Position numbers and translations under genes: made by a program. A stretch of 64,000 nt of DNA, taken from Gp6-AA40 sp035496255 (GTDB taxonomy: Bacteria > Acidobacteriota > Vicinamibacteria > Vicinamibacterales > UBA2999). Every line of letters starts with the position of its first letter. The stretch's first letter is position 1. The DNA lies in assembly GCA_035496255.1 (NCBI GenBank), contig DATJEU010000068.1:25568-89567 (forward strand), read 5' to 3'. This document shows, piece by piece, positions 35,869 through 43,208 of this stretch. Below the pieces are notes generated by a model that was not told where the DNA came from, ran no database searches, and was given only the letters and a program-made list of their open reading frames with translations.

Positions 35869-36724
35869 GACCTATCAACCCAAAATCGACGTCAACCGGC
35901 TGAAGGCCATTGACGTCCACGTGCACCTGGAACATCCCGGCGACTCCGCTGCATCCGACGCCGCCAGGCAGTACTTCAAGGACCCCGCCGCTCCTCGCGA
36001 TGCGGCAGCACTCGCGGACTACTACCGCTCACGCGAGATGGCCTGTGTGGTGTTCACCGTGGACGAGACGCTTTCGGGGATGCCGCGGCTGACCAACGAT
36101 CAGGTCGTGGAGTTCGCGCTCGCCAATGCGGACATCGCGATTCCGTTCGCCAGCCTCAATCCGACGCGCGGTGCCGATGCCGTGCGCGAAGCGCGCCGGC
36201 TCGTCGATGCCGGTGTGGTGCGCGGCCTGAAGCTGCATCCGCCGATTCAACTGTTTTCACCCGACGACCGCATCGCGTACCCGTTGTACGAAGTGTTCGC
36301 GGAGCGGAAGCTGCCGGTGCTCTTTCACACCGGCCACAGCGGCATCGGGACCGGCATGCGGGGCGGCGGCGGCATCCGGTTGAAATACGGCAACCCGATG
36401 CCGATCGACGACGTCGCCGTCGATTTCCCGGACATGCCGATCATCATGGCGCACCCGTCGTTCCCGTGGCAGGACGAGGCGATCTCGATCTGCCTGCACA
36501 AACCACAGGTCTACATCGATCTTTCAGGCTGGTCGCCGAAGTACTTCTCCGCGAACCTGATTCAGTACTCGAACACGCTGCTGAAAAACAAAGTGCTGTT
36601 CGGATCGGACTATCCGTTGCTGACACCGGACCGGTGGATGGCCGACTTCGACAAGATCGCGATCCGCGATGAAGTGCGGCCGCTGATCCTGAAGGAAAAC
36701 GCGCGGCGACTCTTCGGCTTGTAG
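35867..36724 (+). CDS. Amidohydrolase-2 family hydrolase, probable hydroxyphenyl-beta-ketoacyl-CoA hydrolase
   Basis: The 285-aa TIM-barrel metal hydrolase has metal ligands visible in AIDVHVHLEH (HxH), FHTGHSGIG, IMAHPSFPW and FGSDYPLLTPDRW. Residues GLKLHPPIQLF match the barrel strand with the conserved Lys/His. In Agrobacterium and other bacteria an amidohydrolase of this group cleaves 4-hydroxyphenyl-beta-ketoacyl-CoA to acetyl-CoA and an aromatic acid in the beta-oxidative hydroxycinnamate pathway. Its position behind feruloyl-CoA synthase and a hydratase/dehydrogenase supports the same role here. Other amidohydrolase-2 activities (decarboxylases) cannot be ruled out by sequence alone. 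Confidence 0.82.
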   Translation: MTYQPKIDVNRLKAIDVHVHLEHPGDSAASDAARQYFKDPAAPRDAAALADYYRSREMACVVFTVDETLSGMPRLTNDQVVEFALANADIAIPFASLNPTRGADAVREARRLVDAGVVRGLKLHPPIQLFSPDDRIAYPLYEVFAERKLPVLFHTGHSGIGTGMRGGGGIRLKYGNPMPIDDVAVDFPDMPIIMAHPSFPWQDEAISICLHKPQVYIDLSGWSPKYFSANLIQYSNTLLKNKVLFGSDYPLLTPDRWMADFDKIAIRDEVRPLILKENARRLFGL

Positions 36725-36842
36725 AAGACAGCGAAGGTGGCGGAGGGCACGACGTTCTGCGCGGGTCAGGGATCGAAGGTGACCGAGCAGCCAATGAACG
36801 TCGTTGCCTTCGTCTTCTCCGTTGACTAGTCTTTGCCTCGCT

Positions 36843-37874
36843 ATGAAGCGAACTGCCCTTGCGTTCTGCTTGCTGCTATCGCCAACCATTGCCCAGGCTC
36901 AAACGAACGCGTGCGATCGCACGTGTCTCACCGGCTTCATCGACCAATACCTCGACGCCTTGGTGGCGCAGGATCCGAAGCGCTTGCCGACGGCGCCGAA
37001 CGTCAAATACACCGAGAACGGCCAGACGCTGCGGCTGGGCGACGGTTTCTGGAACTCGGCGATCGGGAAGGGACGCTATCGTCTCGACGTCGCCGACCCC
37101 ACGGCCGGACAGGTGGCGACCTTCGTGACGATGAGGGAGGCGCCGGCGAACCCTGTGCTGATGGCGTTGCGCCTGAAGGTCGAGAATCGCCGCATCACTG
37201 AAGTCGAAGAGATCGTCGCGCGCTCCGACATGGCCGTGAACGGCGTCAAGGCGCTCGAGGCCATGGGCAAGCCGCGCGAGGCATTCCTGCGCGCGACGCC
37301 GCCCGCTGATCGCGTCTCGCGCACGGAACTGGTGCGCGTTGCCAACATGTATTTCTCCGGGATGCAGAAGAACGACGGCAAGGGACAGTACCCGTTTGCC
37401 GACGACTGCGATCGCCTTGAGAACGGCGGCAAGACGACCAACGCTCCCTCCGTGCCCGGCCGGAACGGCGGACCACCGCGGACGACGAAGCTGGATCCGA
37501 AGACGGCCACGAACTACGACACCATGTGGAGCTGTCGGGAGCAGTTCGAGTCTGGTTTACTGCACTTCGTCTACCGCATCCGCGATCGGCGTTATCTGCT
37601 CGTCGATCAGGAACGCGGCCTCGTCCTGGCGTTCGCGTTTTTCGACCATCCGGCCGGTAAGACGCGTACGTTTCAAATCCCGGACGGCCGCACCGTGACC
37701 GCCGGACCGCAGCAACCGTGGACCTGGGAGATTGCCGAGCTGTTCAAGGTCGAGAAGGGCACTTTGCACGAAATCGAAGCCGTGCTCGAACGCGCCCCCT
37801 ACGGCATGACCTCGGGTTGGAGCGCCTGGGACGCTGCCATGTCGGACCGGATTCAGTTCGCCGGCCCGCGCTAG
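36843..37874 (+). CDS. Secreted DUF8021-like protein
   Basis: The 343-aa protein has signal peptide MKRTALAFCLLLSPTIAQA. The mature part starts CDRTCLTGFIDQYLDALVAQDPKRLP, an NTF2/SnoaL-like opening with paired Cys, and continues ENGQTLRLGDGFWN. It has a second Cys pair (DDCDRLENGG and MWSCREQFE). The overall pattern fits the DUF8021 family seen in fungi and some bacteria, whose biochemical role is not established. It follows the hydroxycinnamate cluster by about 120 bp and might be transcribed with it, but no functional link is visible. Confidence 0.65.
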   Translation: MKRTALAFCLLLSPTIAQAQTNACDRTCLTGFIDQYLDALVAQDPKRLPTAPNVKYTENGQTLRLGDGFWNSAIGKGRYRLDVADPTAGQVATFVTMREAPANPVLMALRLKVENRRITEVEEIVARSDMAVNGVKALEAMGKPREAFLRATPPADRVSRTELVRVANMYFSGMQKNDGKGQYPFADDCDRLENGGKTTNAPSVPGRNGGPPRTTKLDPKTATNYDTMWSCREQFESGLLHFVYRIRDRRYLLVDQERGLVLAFAFFDHPAGKTRTFQIPDGRTVTAGPQQPWTWEIAELFKVEKGTLHEIEAVLERAPYGMTSGWSAWDAAMSDRIQFAGPR

Positions 37875-37944
37875 CATCCTGTGTTGACCCGATTGACCGT
37901 GTTTCGACCCCCTCCTATCGTCGGGATACAGGGGGATTTTACGC

Positions 37945-38814
37945 ATGCGCTCGGGAGGGCTCCGGCTCACCATCATTTTGGGACTGGTCGTGCTCTGCGC
38001 CACGGTTTTGGCTGCGCAGGGCCAGGGTAGCCAGGCGCCACGGCAAGGGGGAGCGGGTGCGCGACAGGGCGGCGGCGCTCGTCAGGGCGGCGGGGGACGT
38101 GGAGGTGGACGCGGCCGCGCGGCGGCTCCGCAGACACCGGCGCCGCGTAACGCTGCGGGTCGCGTGATTATCGGCGGTAAAGGGGTGTGGACGCCGAGCG
38201 GGATCGGCATCACGGCGCCGATCCTGGCCAAGGAGAAGACGCCGTATCAGCCCTGGGCGGCGGCGCTCTACGATTTCCGTCAGGCCAACGAGCTCGAACC
38301 GCACACGCGGTGCAAACCGTCGGGTGGGGCCCGTCAGTTCCTGACCCCTTACGGAGTGGAGTTCGTCGAACTCCCCGAGATCCAGCGCATCTACATCTTC
38401 GACATCGGCGGACCGCACACGTTCCGGACGATCTACACCGACGGCCGGAAGCATCCCGATCACCTGCAGCCGACCTACTATGGTCACTCCGTCGGTCACT
38501 GGGAAGGCGATACGCTGGTGGTCGATACGGTCGGGTTCAACGAGGCCTTCTGGATGGATCGCCGCGGCATGCCGACGACCGACAAGCTGCACCTGGTCGA
38601 GAAGTTCACCCGCACGAGCAAGGAACGGATCAACTACGAGATCACCGTCGACGATCCGGGCGCGTACACGGCGCCATGGACCACCGGTTTCCAGTTGGCG
38701 TGGCAAGACGGCCAGGAGCTCTTCGAATACGTCTGCCAGCAGTCGAACTACGCCGGCGAGCTGATGGTGGGCGCGGGCACCCACGTCGACCGCACGTCGC
38801 CAATCGTGCCTTGA
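37945..38814 (+). CDS. Secreted protein of the W-[DE]-GDTLVV family (copy 2)
   Basis: The 289-aa protein has a signal peptide (MRSGGLRLTIILGLVVLCATVLAAQ), then a low-complexity Gly/Arg/Gln stretch (about 25-60). The conserved domain includes PLAKEKTPYQPW-like residues, HTRCKPSGGARQFLTPYG, IYIFDIGGPHTFRTIYTDGRKHP and GHSVGHWEGDTLVVDTVGFNEAFW. It is a paralogue of the gene at 21996. The AGGGGG ribosome binding site lies before ATG 37945. The family is abundant in Acidobacteriota without a proven function. Confidence 0.75.
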   Translation: MRSGGLRLTIILGLVVLCATVLAAQGQGSQAPRQGGAGARQGGGARQGGGGRGGGRGRAAAPQTPAPRNAAGRVIIGGKGVWTPSGIGITAPILAKEKTPYQPWAAALYDFRQANELEPHTRCKPSGGARQFLTPYGVEFVELPEIQRIYIFDIGGPHTFRTIYTDGRKHPDHLQPTYYGHSVGHWEGDTLVVDTVGFNEAFWMDRRGMPTTDKLHLVEKFTRTSKERINYEITVDDPGAYTAPWTTGFQLAWQDGQELFEYVCQQSNYAGELMVGAGTHVDRTSPIVP

Positions 38815-38827
38815 GCTTGCGTTCGGC

Positions 38828-38890
38828 CCCCCGGGTGCGAAACTGAGGATCCACCTCGCACTTCGCACTTCGAACTTCGCACCTGGGGGT
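38828..38890. repeat. CTTCGCA heptamer array inside an inverted repeat
   Basis: Heptamers CTCGCA, CTTCGCA, CTTCGAA, CTTCGCA follow one another (38854-38880). The ends CCCCCGGGTGCGAA (left) and TTCGCACCTGGGGG (right) are complementary with one mismatch, closing a hairpin. The GGGGG of the right arm lies 8 bp before the next gene's start and may act as its ribosome binding site. Confidence 0.75.
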
Positions 38891-38897
38891 TTCCTGT

Positions 38898-39503
38898 ATG
38901 CGTGCTTGCGGCAGAGCTATCCGAACCTATAGCGCGACCATTGCGCTCGCGCTGACGCTGGCCGTTCCCGCCCTGGCCGATCCGGGGCACTCGGCGGCAA
39001 CCGATCAGATCCATATCGCGAACTTCGGCCACGTCAGCGACAGCTACTACCGTGGCTCGCAGCCGGAGGGCGAAGACTACGCCGCGCTGAAGTCACTCGG
39101 CGTGAAGACGATCATCGATCTGCAGGAATACGGCGAAGACGATGAGCCTGGTGCGGCGAAGGCCGCCGGGTTGCGCTACGTCAAGATCGGCATGAACACG
39201 CGCGTCGATCCGACGCCGGCGCAGATTCAACAGTTCCTCTCCATCGTCAACGATCCCGCCCAGGCGCCCGTGTACGTGCACTGCGCCGGCGGCCATCACC
39301 GCACGGGTGTGATGACCGCAATCTATCGGATGACGAAGGACGGCTGGACCGGCAAGCAGGCGTTCGCGGAAATGAAGAAGTACGGCTTCGGCATGGACTT
39401 CCTGCACCCGGAATTCAAGCAGTTCGTGCTGAACTACGACGCGCCGCCAGCCAAGCCGGCCGATGGTTTGCTCGCGACGGCGACGCCGGCAATCGCTCAG
39501 TAA
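38898..39503 (+). CDS. Secreted dual-specificity/tyrosine phosphatase
   Basis: The 201-aa protein has a signal peptide (ending PALA) and a cysteine-phosphatase domain. The P-loop is VHCAGGHHRTGVM (HCx5R-T/S), preceded by a region with DLQEYGEDDEPGAAKAAGLRYVKIGM and a likely general-acid Asp in NTRVDPTPAQ. Exported DSP-like phosphatases act on phosphoproteins, phosphoinositides or inositol phosphates such as phytate; the substrate here is unknown. Its start follows a heptamer hairpin, and its stop is immediately followed by another. Confidence 0.85.
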   Translation: MRACGRAIRTYSATIALALTLAVPALADPGHSAATDQIHIANFGHVSDSYYRGSQPEGEDYAALKSLGVKTIIDLQEYGEDDEPGAAKAAGLRYVKIGMNTRVDPTPAQIQQFLSIVNDPAQAPVYVHCAGGHHRTGVMTAIYRMTKDGWTGKQAFAEMKKYGFGMDFLHPEFKQFVLNYDAPPAKPADGLLATATPAIAQ

Positions 39504-39611
39504 CTTTAACTCCCAATTCCCAACTTCCAATTCCCAACTTCGAGTCGCATGGCTCGGAGTTGGGAACTGTGCTTTCGTTTGGGATTTGGGTGTTGGGAAT
39601 CGGGAGTTATC
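39504..39611. repeat. AATTCCC/AACTTCC heptamer array forming two nested hairpins
   Basis: Left arm heptamers read AACTCCC-AATTCCC-AACTTCC-AATTCCC-AACTTCG. The right arm is rich in the complementary TTGGGA words. Outer arms 39508-39524 and 39592-39608 pair over 17 bp with one mismatch. Inner arms TTCCCAACTTCGAG (39531-39544) and CTCGGAGTTGGGAA (39553-39566) also pair with one mismatch. It separates the convergent phosphatase and cysH genes and could end transcription both ways, though no U-tract is present. Confidence 0.85.
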
Positions 39612-39637
39612 AGGCGGGTCCGCGTTGCGGATCTCGT

Positions 39638-40363
39638 CTACTTCGCCTGAATGTGAATCCCGCACTCCAGTTTCTGGCCGCCCCAGCGGCCCGAGCGCGG
39701 GTTGTTCGGATCCAGCGGCAGCGACGTGCACGGCTCGCAGCCGATGCTCGTGTAGCCCTCGTCATACAGCGGCAGCAGCCGGATGCCGTGCGCCTTCGCA
39801 TAGCGCCACACATCGCGCGTCGTCCACGCGGCCAGCGGCGAGACGCGGCGGATGGTGGTGTTCGGCAGCTTGAACGGCTCGTTCTCCTGCAGGTTGGCGC
39901 GCGACGGCGATTGCTCGCGGCGGAGACCTGCGAACCAGGTGTCGTAGTTCGCGAGCGCCGCGAAGAGTGGACCCACCTTGTGACGCGCGCAGCACGCCTC
40001 GGTTGACGTCTGCCACAACCCGATTTGCGGTTCCGCGGCCTTCAGCACGACCAGGGTCATGCCCCACTCCTTCGCCATCTCGTCGCGGTAGGCGAGTGTC
40101 TGCGGGAAGTGATGAAACGTCTCGAGGAACAGCACCGGCACGTCGGGATTCTGCTCGCGCACGAGATGCGTGAGCACCATGTCCTCGGCCTGGAAGCTGT
40201 TGGTGATGCACGGCAGCGATCCCGCAGCCAGCGCCTCGGCAATGACTCGCGTCGCGTGATCGGCGAGCTCCGCCACGCCCGCAGGGCCCTGGGCGATCGG
40301 CTCCGGGCTTTCGCCTTTGGCAGTTGGGAGTTGGGAGTTGGGAGTTGGCTGTGGGGAACTCAC
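39638..40363 (-). CDS. cysH: Assimilatory adenylyl-sulfate (APS) reductase
   Basis: The product is 241 aa. The four iron-sulfur cysteines of APS reductases are present: CCARHKVGPL and IGCEPCT. The catalytic Cys lies in the C-terminal GGQKLECGIH. PAPS reductases lack the CC/CxxC pairs, so APS is the substrate; no APS kinase gene is seen here, consistent with that. It reduces APS to sulfite using thioredoxin. The GTG start overlaps the cysN stop by 4 bp. Residues 4-14 (PQPTPNSQLPT) are encoded by the GTTGGGA heptamer array, so the extreme N-terminus is repeat-derived or the real start is internal. Last gene of cysD-cysN-cysH. Confidence 0.93.
   Translation of the reverse strand: MSSPQPTPNSQLPTAKGESPEPIAQGPAGVAELADHATRVIAEALAAGSLPCITNSFQAEDMVLTHLVREQNPDVPVLFLETFHHFPQTLAYRDEMAKEWGMTLVVLKAAEPQIGLWQTSTEACCARHKVGPLFAALANYDTWFAGLRREQSPSRANLQENEPFKLPNTTIRRVSPLAAWTTRDVWRYAKAHGIRLLPLYDEGYTSIGCEPCTSLPLDPNNPRSGRWGGQKLECGIHIQAK
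40323..40357. repeat. GTTGGGA heptamer array within the start of cysH
   Basis: Three perfect GTTGGGA heptamers (40323-40343) and two degenerate ones lie at the cysN/cysH junction. Read on the minus strand they encode the N-terminal PTPNSQLPT of CysH. The heptamer is the same one used at 39504-39611 and 61183-61284. Confidence 0.85.
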
Positions 40364-41727
40364 GTGAGCATCTCCTCGAGCGCCTTGCGGACCGCGTCGA
40401 TCGCCTCTGCATCAGACGTTGCATGCCGCGCCAGCCGCGCGATGCGTTCGGCGGCCGTCATCGGTGCGGCAACCGGCGCCGTCGCCTCGCGGATCGGTTC
40501 GGTGATCATCCCAGCGCCGCACGTGAACTGCGTGGCGGGATCGATCAGGATGAAGCTGCCGGTGCCGCGGTTGTCAGTATAGCGATCGAACACCAGCGGT
40601 CGCGCCGCCGAGACCTCGACCCTGCCGATCTGATTGAGCATGAGCGGGTGGTTGATTTCAGCCGTCACCGTCCGCGTCCCCTGCTTGAGCAGGTACACGC
40701 GACCCGGATCGAGCGGCCGCTCGTCCATCCACACGACTTCGGCTTCGAACTTCTGGCCGACGAACGCCGGTGCGATCGCTCCTCGACTGCCGCTCGGGGC
40801 GTCCTGGGCGGCCTCCATGAGCGTCAACACATCGCCGCGGCTGGTGTCGATCTCGCGATCCAGCGTCAGCGTGACCGACATCGGCGCGAACGCCATCGCC
40901 AGCTCGCCGTCGAATGTGACGATGCGGGTGACGGATGCGGAATGCCCCGAAGGCCAGCTCGTGACCTTGTCGCCGACGCGAATCACGCCTGACGAGATCT
41001 GCCCGGCGAACCCGCGGAAGTCCTGGTTCGGCCGAATCACCATCTGGACCGGGAAGCGGAACGGCAGCGCCGGCAGGTTGCGGTGGACCTGCACCCTTTC
41101 CAGATATTCGAGCAGCGGCGGGCCGTCAAAATACGGCGTGCGCTCGCTTCTCGTGGTGACGTTGTCGCCTTCGAGCGCGCTCATCGGGATGGCGTGGACC
41201 GATGCGCCGGTGAGCGAATCGCTGAAGTCGTCGACGATCTTCTCGTAGACCTCCTGGTCGAAGTTGACCAGGTCCATCTTGTTGATGGCGAGCGCGAAAT
41301 CCTTGATCCCGAGCAGCCGCGCGATGCGCGCGTGACGCTTCGACTGCGTGCGCACGCCGTTGCGCGCGTCGATCAGCAGGATGGCGACGTCGGCCGTGGA
41401 CGCTCCGGTCGCCATGTTGCGCGTGTATTGCTCGTGACCGGGTGTGTCGGCGAGGATGAACTTGCGCCGCGAGGTCGCGAAGTACCGATACGCGACGTCG
41501 ATCGTGATGCCCTGCTCGCGCTCGGCTTTCAGGCCATCGGTGAAGAGCGAAAAATCGATCGGGCCGGCGTTGCGGTTCTTCGACGCCTTCTCGACCGAGA
41601 CGACCTGATCCTCGTAGACCGACTTGGAGTCGTGGAGCAACCGGCCAATCAGCGTGCTCTTGCCATCGTCAACGCTGCCGGCCGTGCAGATGCGAAGGAG
41701 GCCTCCTTCCGACGCATGAATCGCCAT
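40360..41727 (-). CDS. cysN: Sulfate adenylyltransferase subunit 1 (GTPase)
   Basis: The 455-aa EF-Tu-like GTPase has P-loop GSVDDGKSTLIGRLL, then DTPGHEQYTRN (G3) and NKMDLV (G4), followed by two beta-barrel domains. It drives APS formation from ATP and sulfate by CysD. The protein stops after the barrels, with no fused APS kinase (CysC), matching the APS-type reductase next door. ATG 41727 overlaps the cysD stop by 4 bp. Longer frames upstream are shadows of cysD. Confidence 0.95.
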   Translation of the reverse strand: MAIHASEGGLLRICTAGSVDDGKSTLIGRLLHDSKSVYEDQVVSVEKASKNRNAGPIDFSLFTDGLKAEREQGITIDVAYRYFATSRRKFILADTPGHEQYTRNMATGASTADVAILLIDARNGVRTQSKRHARIARLLGIKDFALAINKMDLVNFDQEVYEKIVDDFSDSLTGASVHAIPMSALEGDNVTTRSERTPYFDGPPLLEYLERVQVHRNLPALPFRFPVQMVIRPNQDFRGFAGQISSGVIRVGDKVTSWPSGHSASVTRIVTFDGELAMAFAPMSVTLTLDREIDTSRGDVLTLMEAAQDAPSGSRGAIAPAFVGQKFEAEVVWMDERPLDPGRVYLLKQGTRTVTAEINHPLMLNQIGRVEVSAARPLVFDRYTDNRGTGSFILIDPATQFTCGAGMITEPIREATAPVAAPMTAAERIARLARHATSDAEAIDAVRKALEEMLT

Positions 41728-42671
41728 CAGAAGTAGCCCTCGCGCTTCTTCAACTCCATCGAGCCGTCCTGATCGTGATCGATGATGCGCAGCAGGCGCT
41801 CCGACTGCTTCGTCTGGATCAGTTCTTCGATGATCTTCGGAATCGTGTCGGCGTCCGACCGCACGGCGCCGGTGCACGGCGAGCAGCCGAGCGAGCGCAT
41901 GCGGCACTTCACCATCTGCGGCTTCTCCCCGGGCATCGTCACCACGAACGGCTGTTCCTGGACGATCAGCGAGAGTCCGCGGACGATGACCTCGCGATCC
42001 CTGGCGAAGTACATGGGGACCACGGGGATGTTTTCGAGGTGGATGTACTGCCAGATGTCGATCTCGGTCCAGTTCGAGAGCGGAAACACGCGGATGCTCT
42101 CGCCGGGGCGCAGCTTGCCGTTCAGCAGATTCCAGAGTTCCGGGCGCTGGCGTTTCGGGTCCCACTGGCCGTTCGGGTCGCGGACCGAGAAGATGCGCTC
42201 TTTCGCGCGCGACCGTTCTTCGTCGCGGCGCGCGCCGCCGATTGCGGCGTCGAAGTTGCCCGCGGCCAGGCCGTCGAGCAGCGCCTTCGTTTTCAGCAGA
42301 CCGCAGCAGCGTTGCGTGCCGACCTTGAACGGCTGCGTCCCGTCGCCGATCGCTTCCTCGTTGGTGTGCACGATCAGCCGGAAGCCGACTTCCTCGGCCA
42401 TGCGGTCGCGGAACTCGATCATTTCGCGGAACTTGTAGGTGGTGTCGATGTGGAGGAGCGGGAAGGGAATCGGGCCCGGGTAGAACGCCTTCTGCGCCAG
42501 CCGCAGGAGTACCGATGAGTCCTTGCCAATCGAGTAGAGCATGACCGGCCGCTCGAACTCGGCGACCACCTCGCGCATGATGTGGATGCTCTCGGCCTCG
42601 AGGGCGCGCAGGTGGTCGAGCCGCAGTGCAGGCTCGGTCGATCTGTCCGGTGAGAGGGCGACTGTGCTCAT
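41727..42671 (-). CDS. cysD: Sulfate adenylyltransferase subunit 2
   Basis: The 314-aa PP-loop ATP pyrophosphatase has SIGKDSSVLLRLAQKAFYPG, GGARRDEERSRAKERIFS, and the conserved C-terminal MRSLGCSPCTGAV and ELKKREGYF. It forms adenylyl-sulfate from ATP and sulfate with CysN. It is the first structural gene of cysD-cysN-cysH. Its ribosome binding site (GGAG) lies just after a Rho-independent terminator, so expression needs read-through of an attenuator controlled by a cysteine-rich leader peptide (see 42764-42847). Confidence 0.96.
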   Translation of the reverse strand: MSTVALSPDRSTEPALRLDHLRALEAESIHIMREVVAEFERPVMLYSIGKDSSVLLRLAQKAFYPGPIPFPLLHIDTTYKFREMIEFRDRMAEEVGFRLIVHTNEEAIGDGTQPFKVGTQRCCGLLKTKALLDGLAAGNFDAAIGGARRDEERSRAKERIFSVRDPNGQWDPKRQRPELWNLLNGKLRPGESIRVFPLSNWTEIDIWQYIHLENIPVVPMYFARDREVIVRGLSLIVQEQPFVVTMPGEKPQMVKCRMRSLGCSPCTGAVRSDADTIPKIIEELIQTKQSERLLRIIDHDQDGSMELKKREGYF

Positions 42672-42680
42672 AAGCTCCGT

Positions 42681-42728
42681 CGGACCGCCAAAAAAGAAAA
42701 AAGCCCGGGACCTTGAGGTCCCGGGCTT
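42681..42728 (-). terminator. Rho-independent terminator in the cysDNH leader (attenuator)
   Basis: On the minus strand AAGCCCGGGACCT (42728-42716) pairs perfectly with AGGTCCCGGGCTT (42713-42701) over a 2-nt loop, 13 bp in all, followed by TTTTTTCTTTTTT. It stands between the leader peptide and cysD, with no gene ending upstream on this strand other than the 27-codon leader. It can therefore only act as a conditional stop for cysDNH transcription. Confidence 0.93.
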
Positions 42729-42737
42729 CGATCTTTT

Positions 42738-42749
42738 CAGCGTTCGCTG
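42738..42749 (-). promoter_or_regulatory. Small hairpin between leader stop and terminator
   Basis: CAGCG-AA-CGCTG lies in the 35-nt spacer between the leader peptide stop and the terminator. It could be a minor pause or spacing element. Its role is uncertain. Confidence 0.35.
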
Positions 42750-42763
42750 GTTTTACAGGGTGA

Positions 42764-42847
42764 TTACCCGAACAACTGGACCGTTACCGCGGGGACCTCA
42801 GGGGTCCTGATACAACAACACGCGCACGGACAACAGGTTCGGAGCAT
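42764..42847 (-). CDS. Cysteine-rich leader peptide of the cysDNH operon
   Basis: The 27-codon frame starts MLRTCCPCACCC, with six Cys among codons 5-12 (TGT and TGC), continues without Cys and ends with TAA at 42766-42764. An in-frame GTG lies directly before the ATG. The promoter-like TTGGCG-18-TAGAAT places the transcript start only about 5-12 nt upstream, so translation begins near the very 5' end. Codons 14-20 overlap the antiterminator segment at 42792-42807, and a strong terminator follows. This is the classical arrangement of ribosome-mediated attenuation by scarce charged tRNA-Cys. Too short for normal gene calling. Confidence 0.85.
   Translation of the reverse strand: MLRTCCPCACCCIRTPEVPAVTVQLFG
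42792..42807 (-). promoter_or_regulatory. Antiterminator / 1:2 pairing segment of the cysDNH attenuator
   Basis: On the minus strand TGAGGTCCC (42800-42792) is a perfect 9-nt complement of GGGACCTCA in the terminator (42722-42714: the 5' arm plus its 2-nt loop). Pairing the two destroys the terminator. The same segment can instead form GGACC-CCTGA-GGTCC with 42807-42803. A ribosome stalled on the Cys codons would cover the first GGACC and leave TGAGGTCCC free. A ribosome reaching the stop would pass through and release the terminator. Confidence 0.75.
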
Positions 42848-42859
42848 CACGGAATCTCG

Positions 42860-42889
42860 ATTCTACCCTTCGCCCGGGCAGATCGCCAA
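42860..42889 (-). promoter_or_regulatory. Promoter of the cysDNH leader
   Basis: TTGGCG (42889-42884) and TAGAAT (42865-42860) are separated by 18 bp on the minus strand. The predicted transcript start is within about 12 nt of the leader peptide ATG/GTG. Confidence 0.65.
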
Positions 42890-43071
42890 ATCCGGCGCCT
42901 TTTCGCCGGGCCGAAGAGTAGGACGCCCTGCCTGACCAGAGAGATTCGGATTCCGCGGTTTCGGGGGTGCCTGTTCGACCGGCGACCGCGACTCCTTCGC
43001 TTCACGAGAGACCTGCGTCGCTACCTGTTCCTGATTCGATCGGGACTCTCGGCTTTCTGTCCAGGCGAAGC

Positions 43072-43102
43072 TTGACAGCTCCCGTTGAGTCCCGCCTACA
43101 AT
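43072..43102 (+). promoter_or_regulatory. Promoter of the thiol-disulfide/porin operon leader
   Basis: TTGACA (43072-43077) and TACAAT (43097-43102) are separated by 19 bp, slightly longer than ideal. The predicted start near 43109 leaves only about a dozen bases before the leader ATG at 43122. Confidence 0.7.
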
Positions 43103-43121
43103 GGCGAGCGATTCAGTCGTG

Positions 43122-43208
43122 ATGGTCTTCACCTGTTGCTGTTGTCGTGCCTGTCGCCCGTGCGCCGCGTGTTGGTGTGCGAGCCTGCAGTCCGTCCACG
43201 GCCGGTAG
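43122..43208 (+). CDS. Cysteine-rich leader peptide of the thioredoxin-like/porin operon
   Basis: The 28-codon frame MVFTCCCCRACRPCAACWC... holds eight Cys (codons 5-8, 11, 14, 17, 19) and ends at TAG 43206-43208. Like the opposite leader it begins in the context GTGATG and lies close to a predicted transcription start. The stop codon falls inside an arm (43207-43214) that competes for pairing with the segment which would otherwise hide the downstream ribosome binding site. Cys-rich short reading frames of this kind control sulfur genes in mycobacteria; here the peptide is probably a sensor, not a functional product. Confidence 0.83.
   Translation: MVFTCCCCRACRPCAACWCASLQSVHGR

Noticed and set aside
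42681..42850. SAM or T-box riboswitch upstream of cysD
   Set aside because: No SAM-I/II core sequences and no T-box AGGGUGGNACCGCG were found. The Cys-codon leader with antiterminator/terminator explains the structure better.
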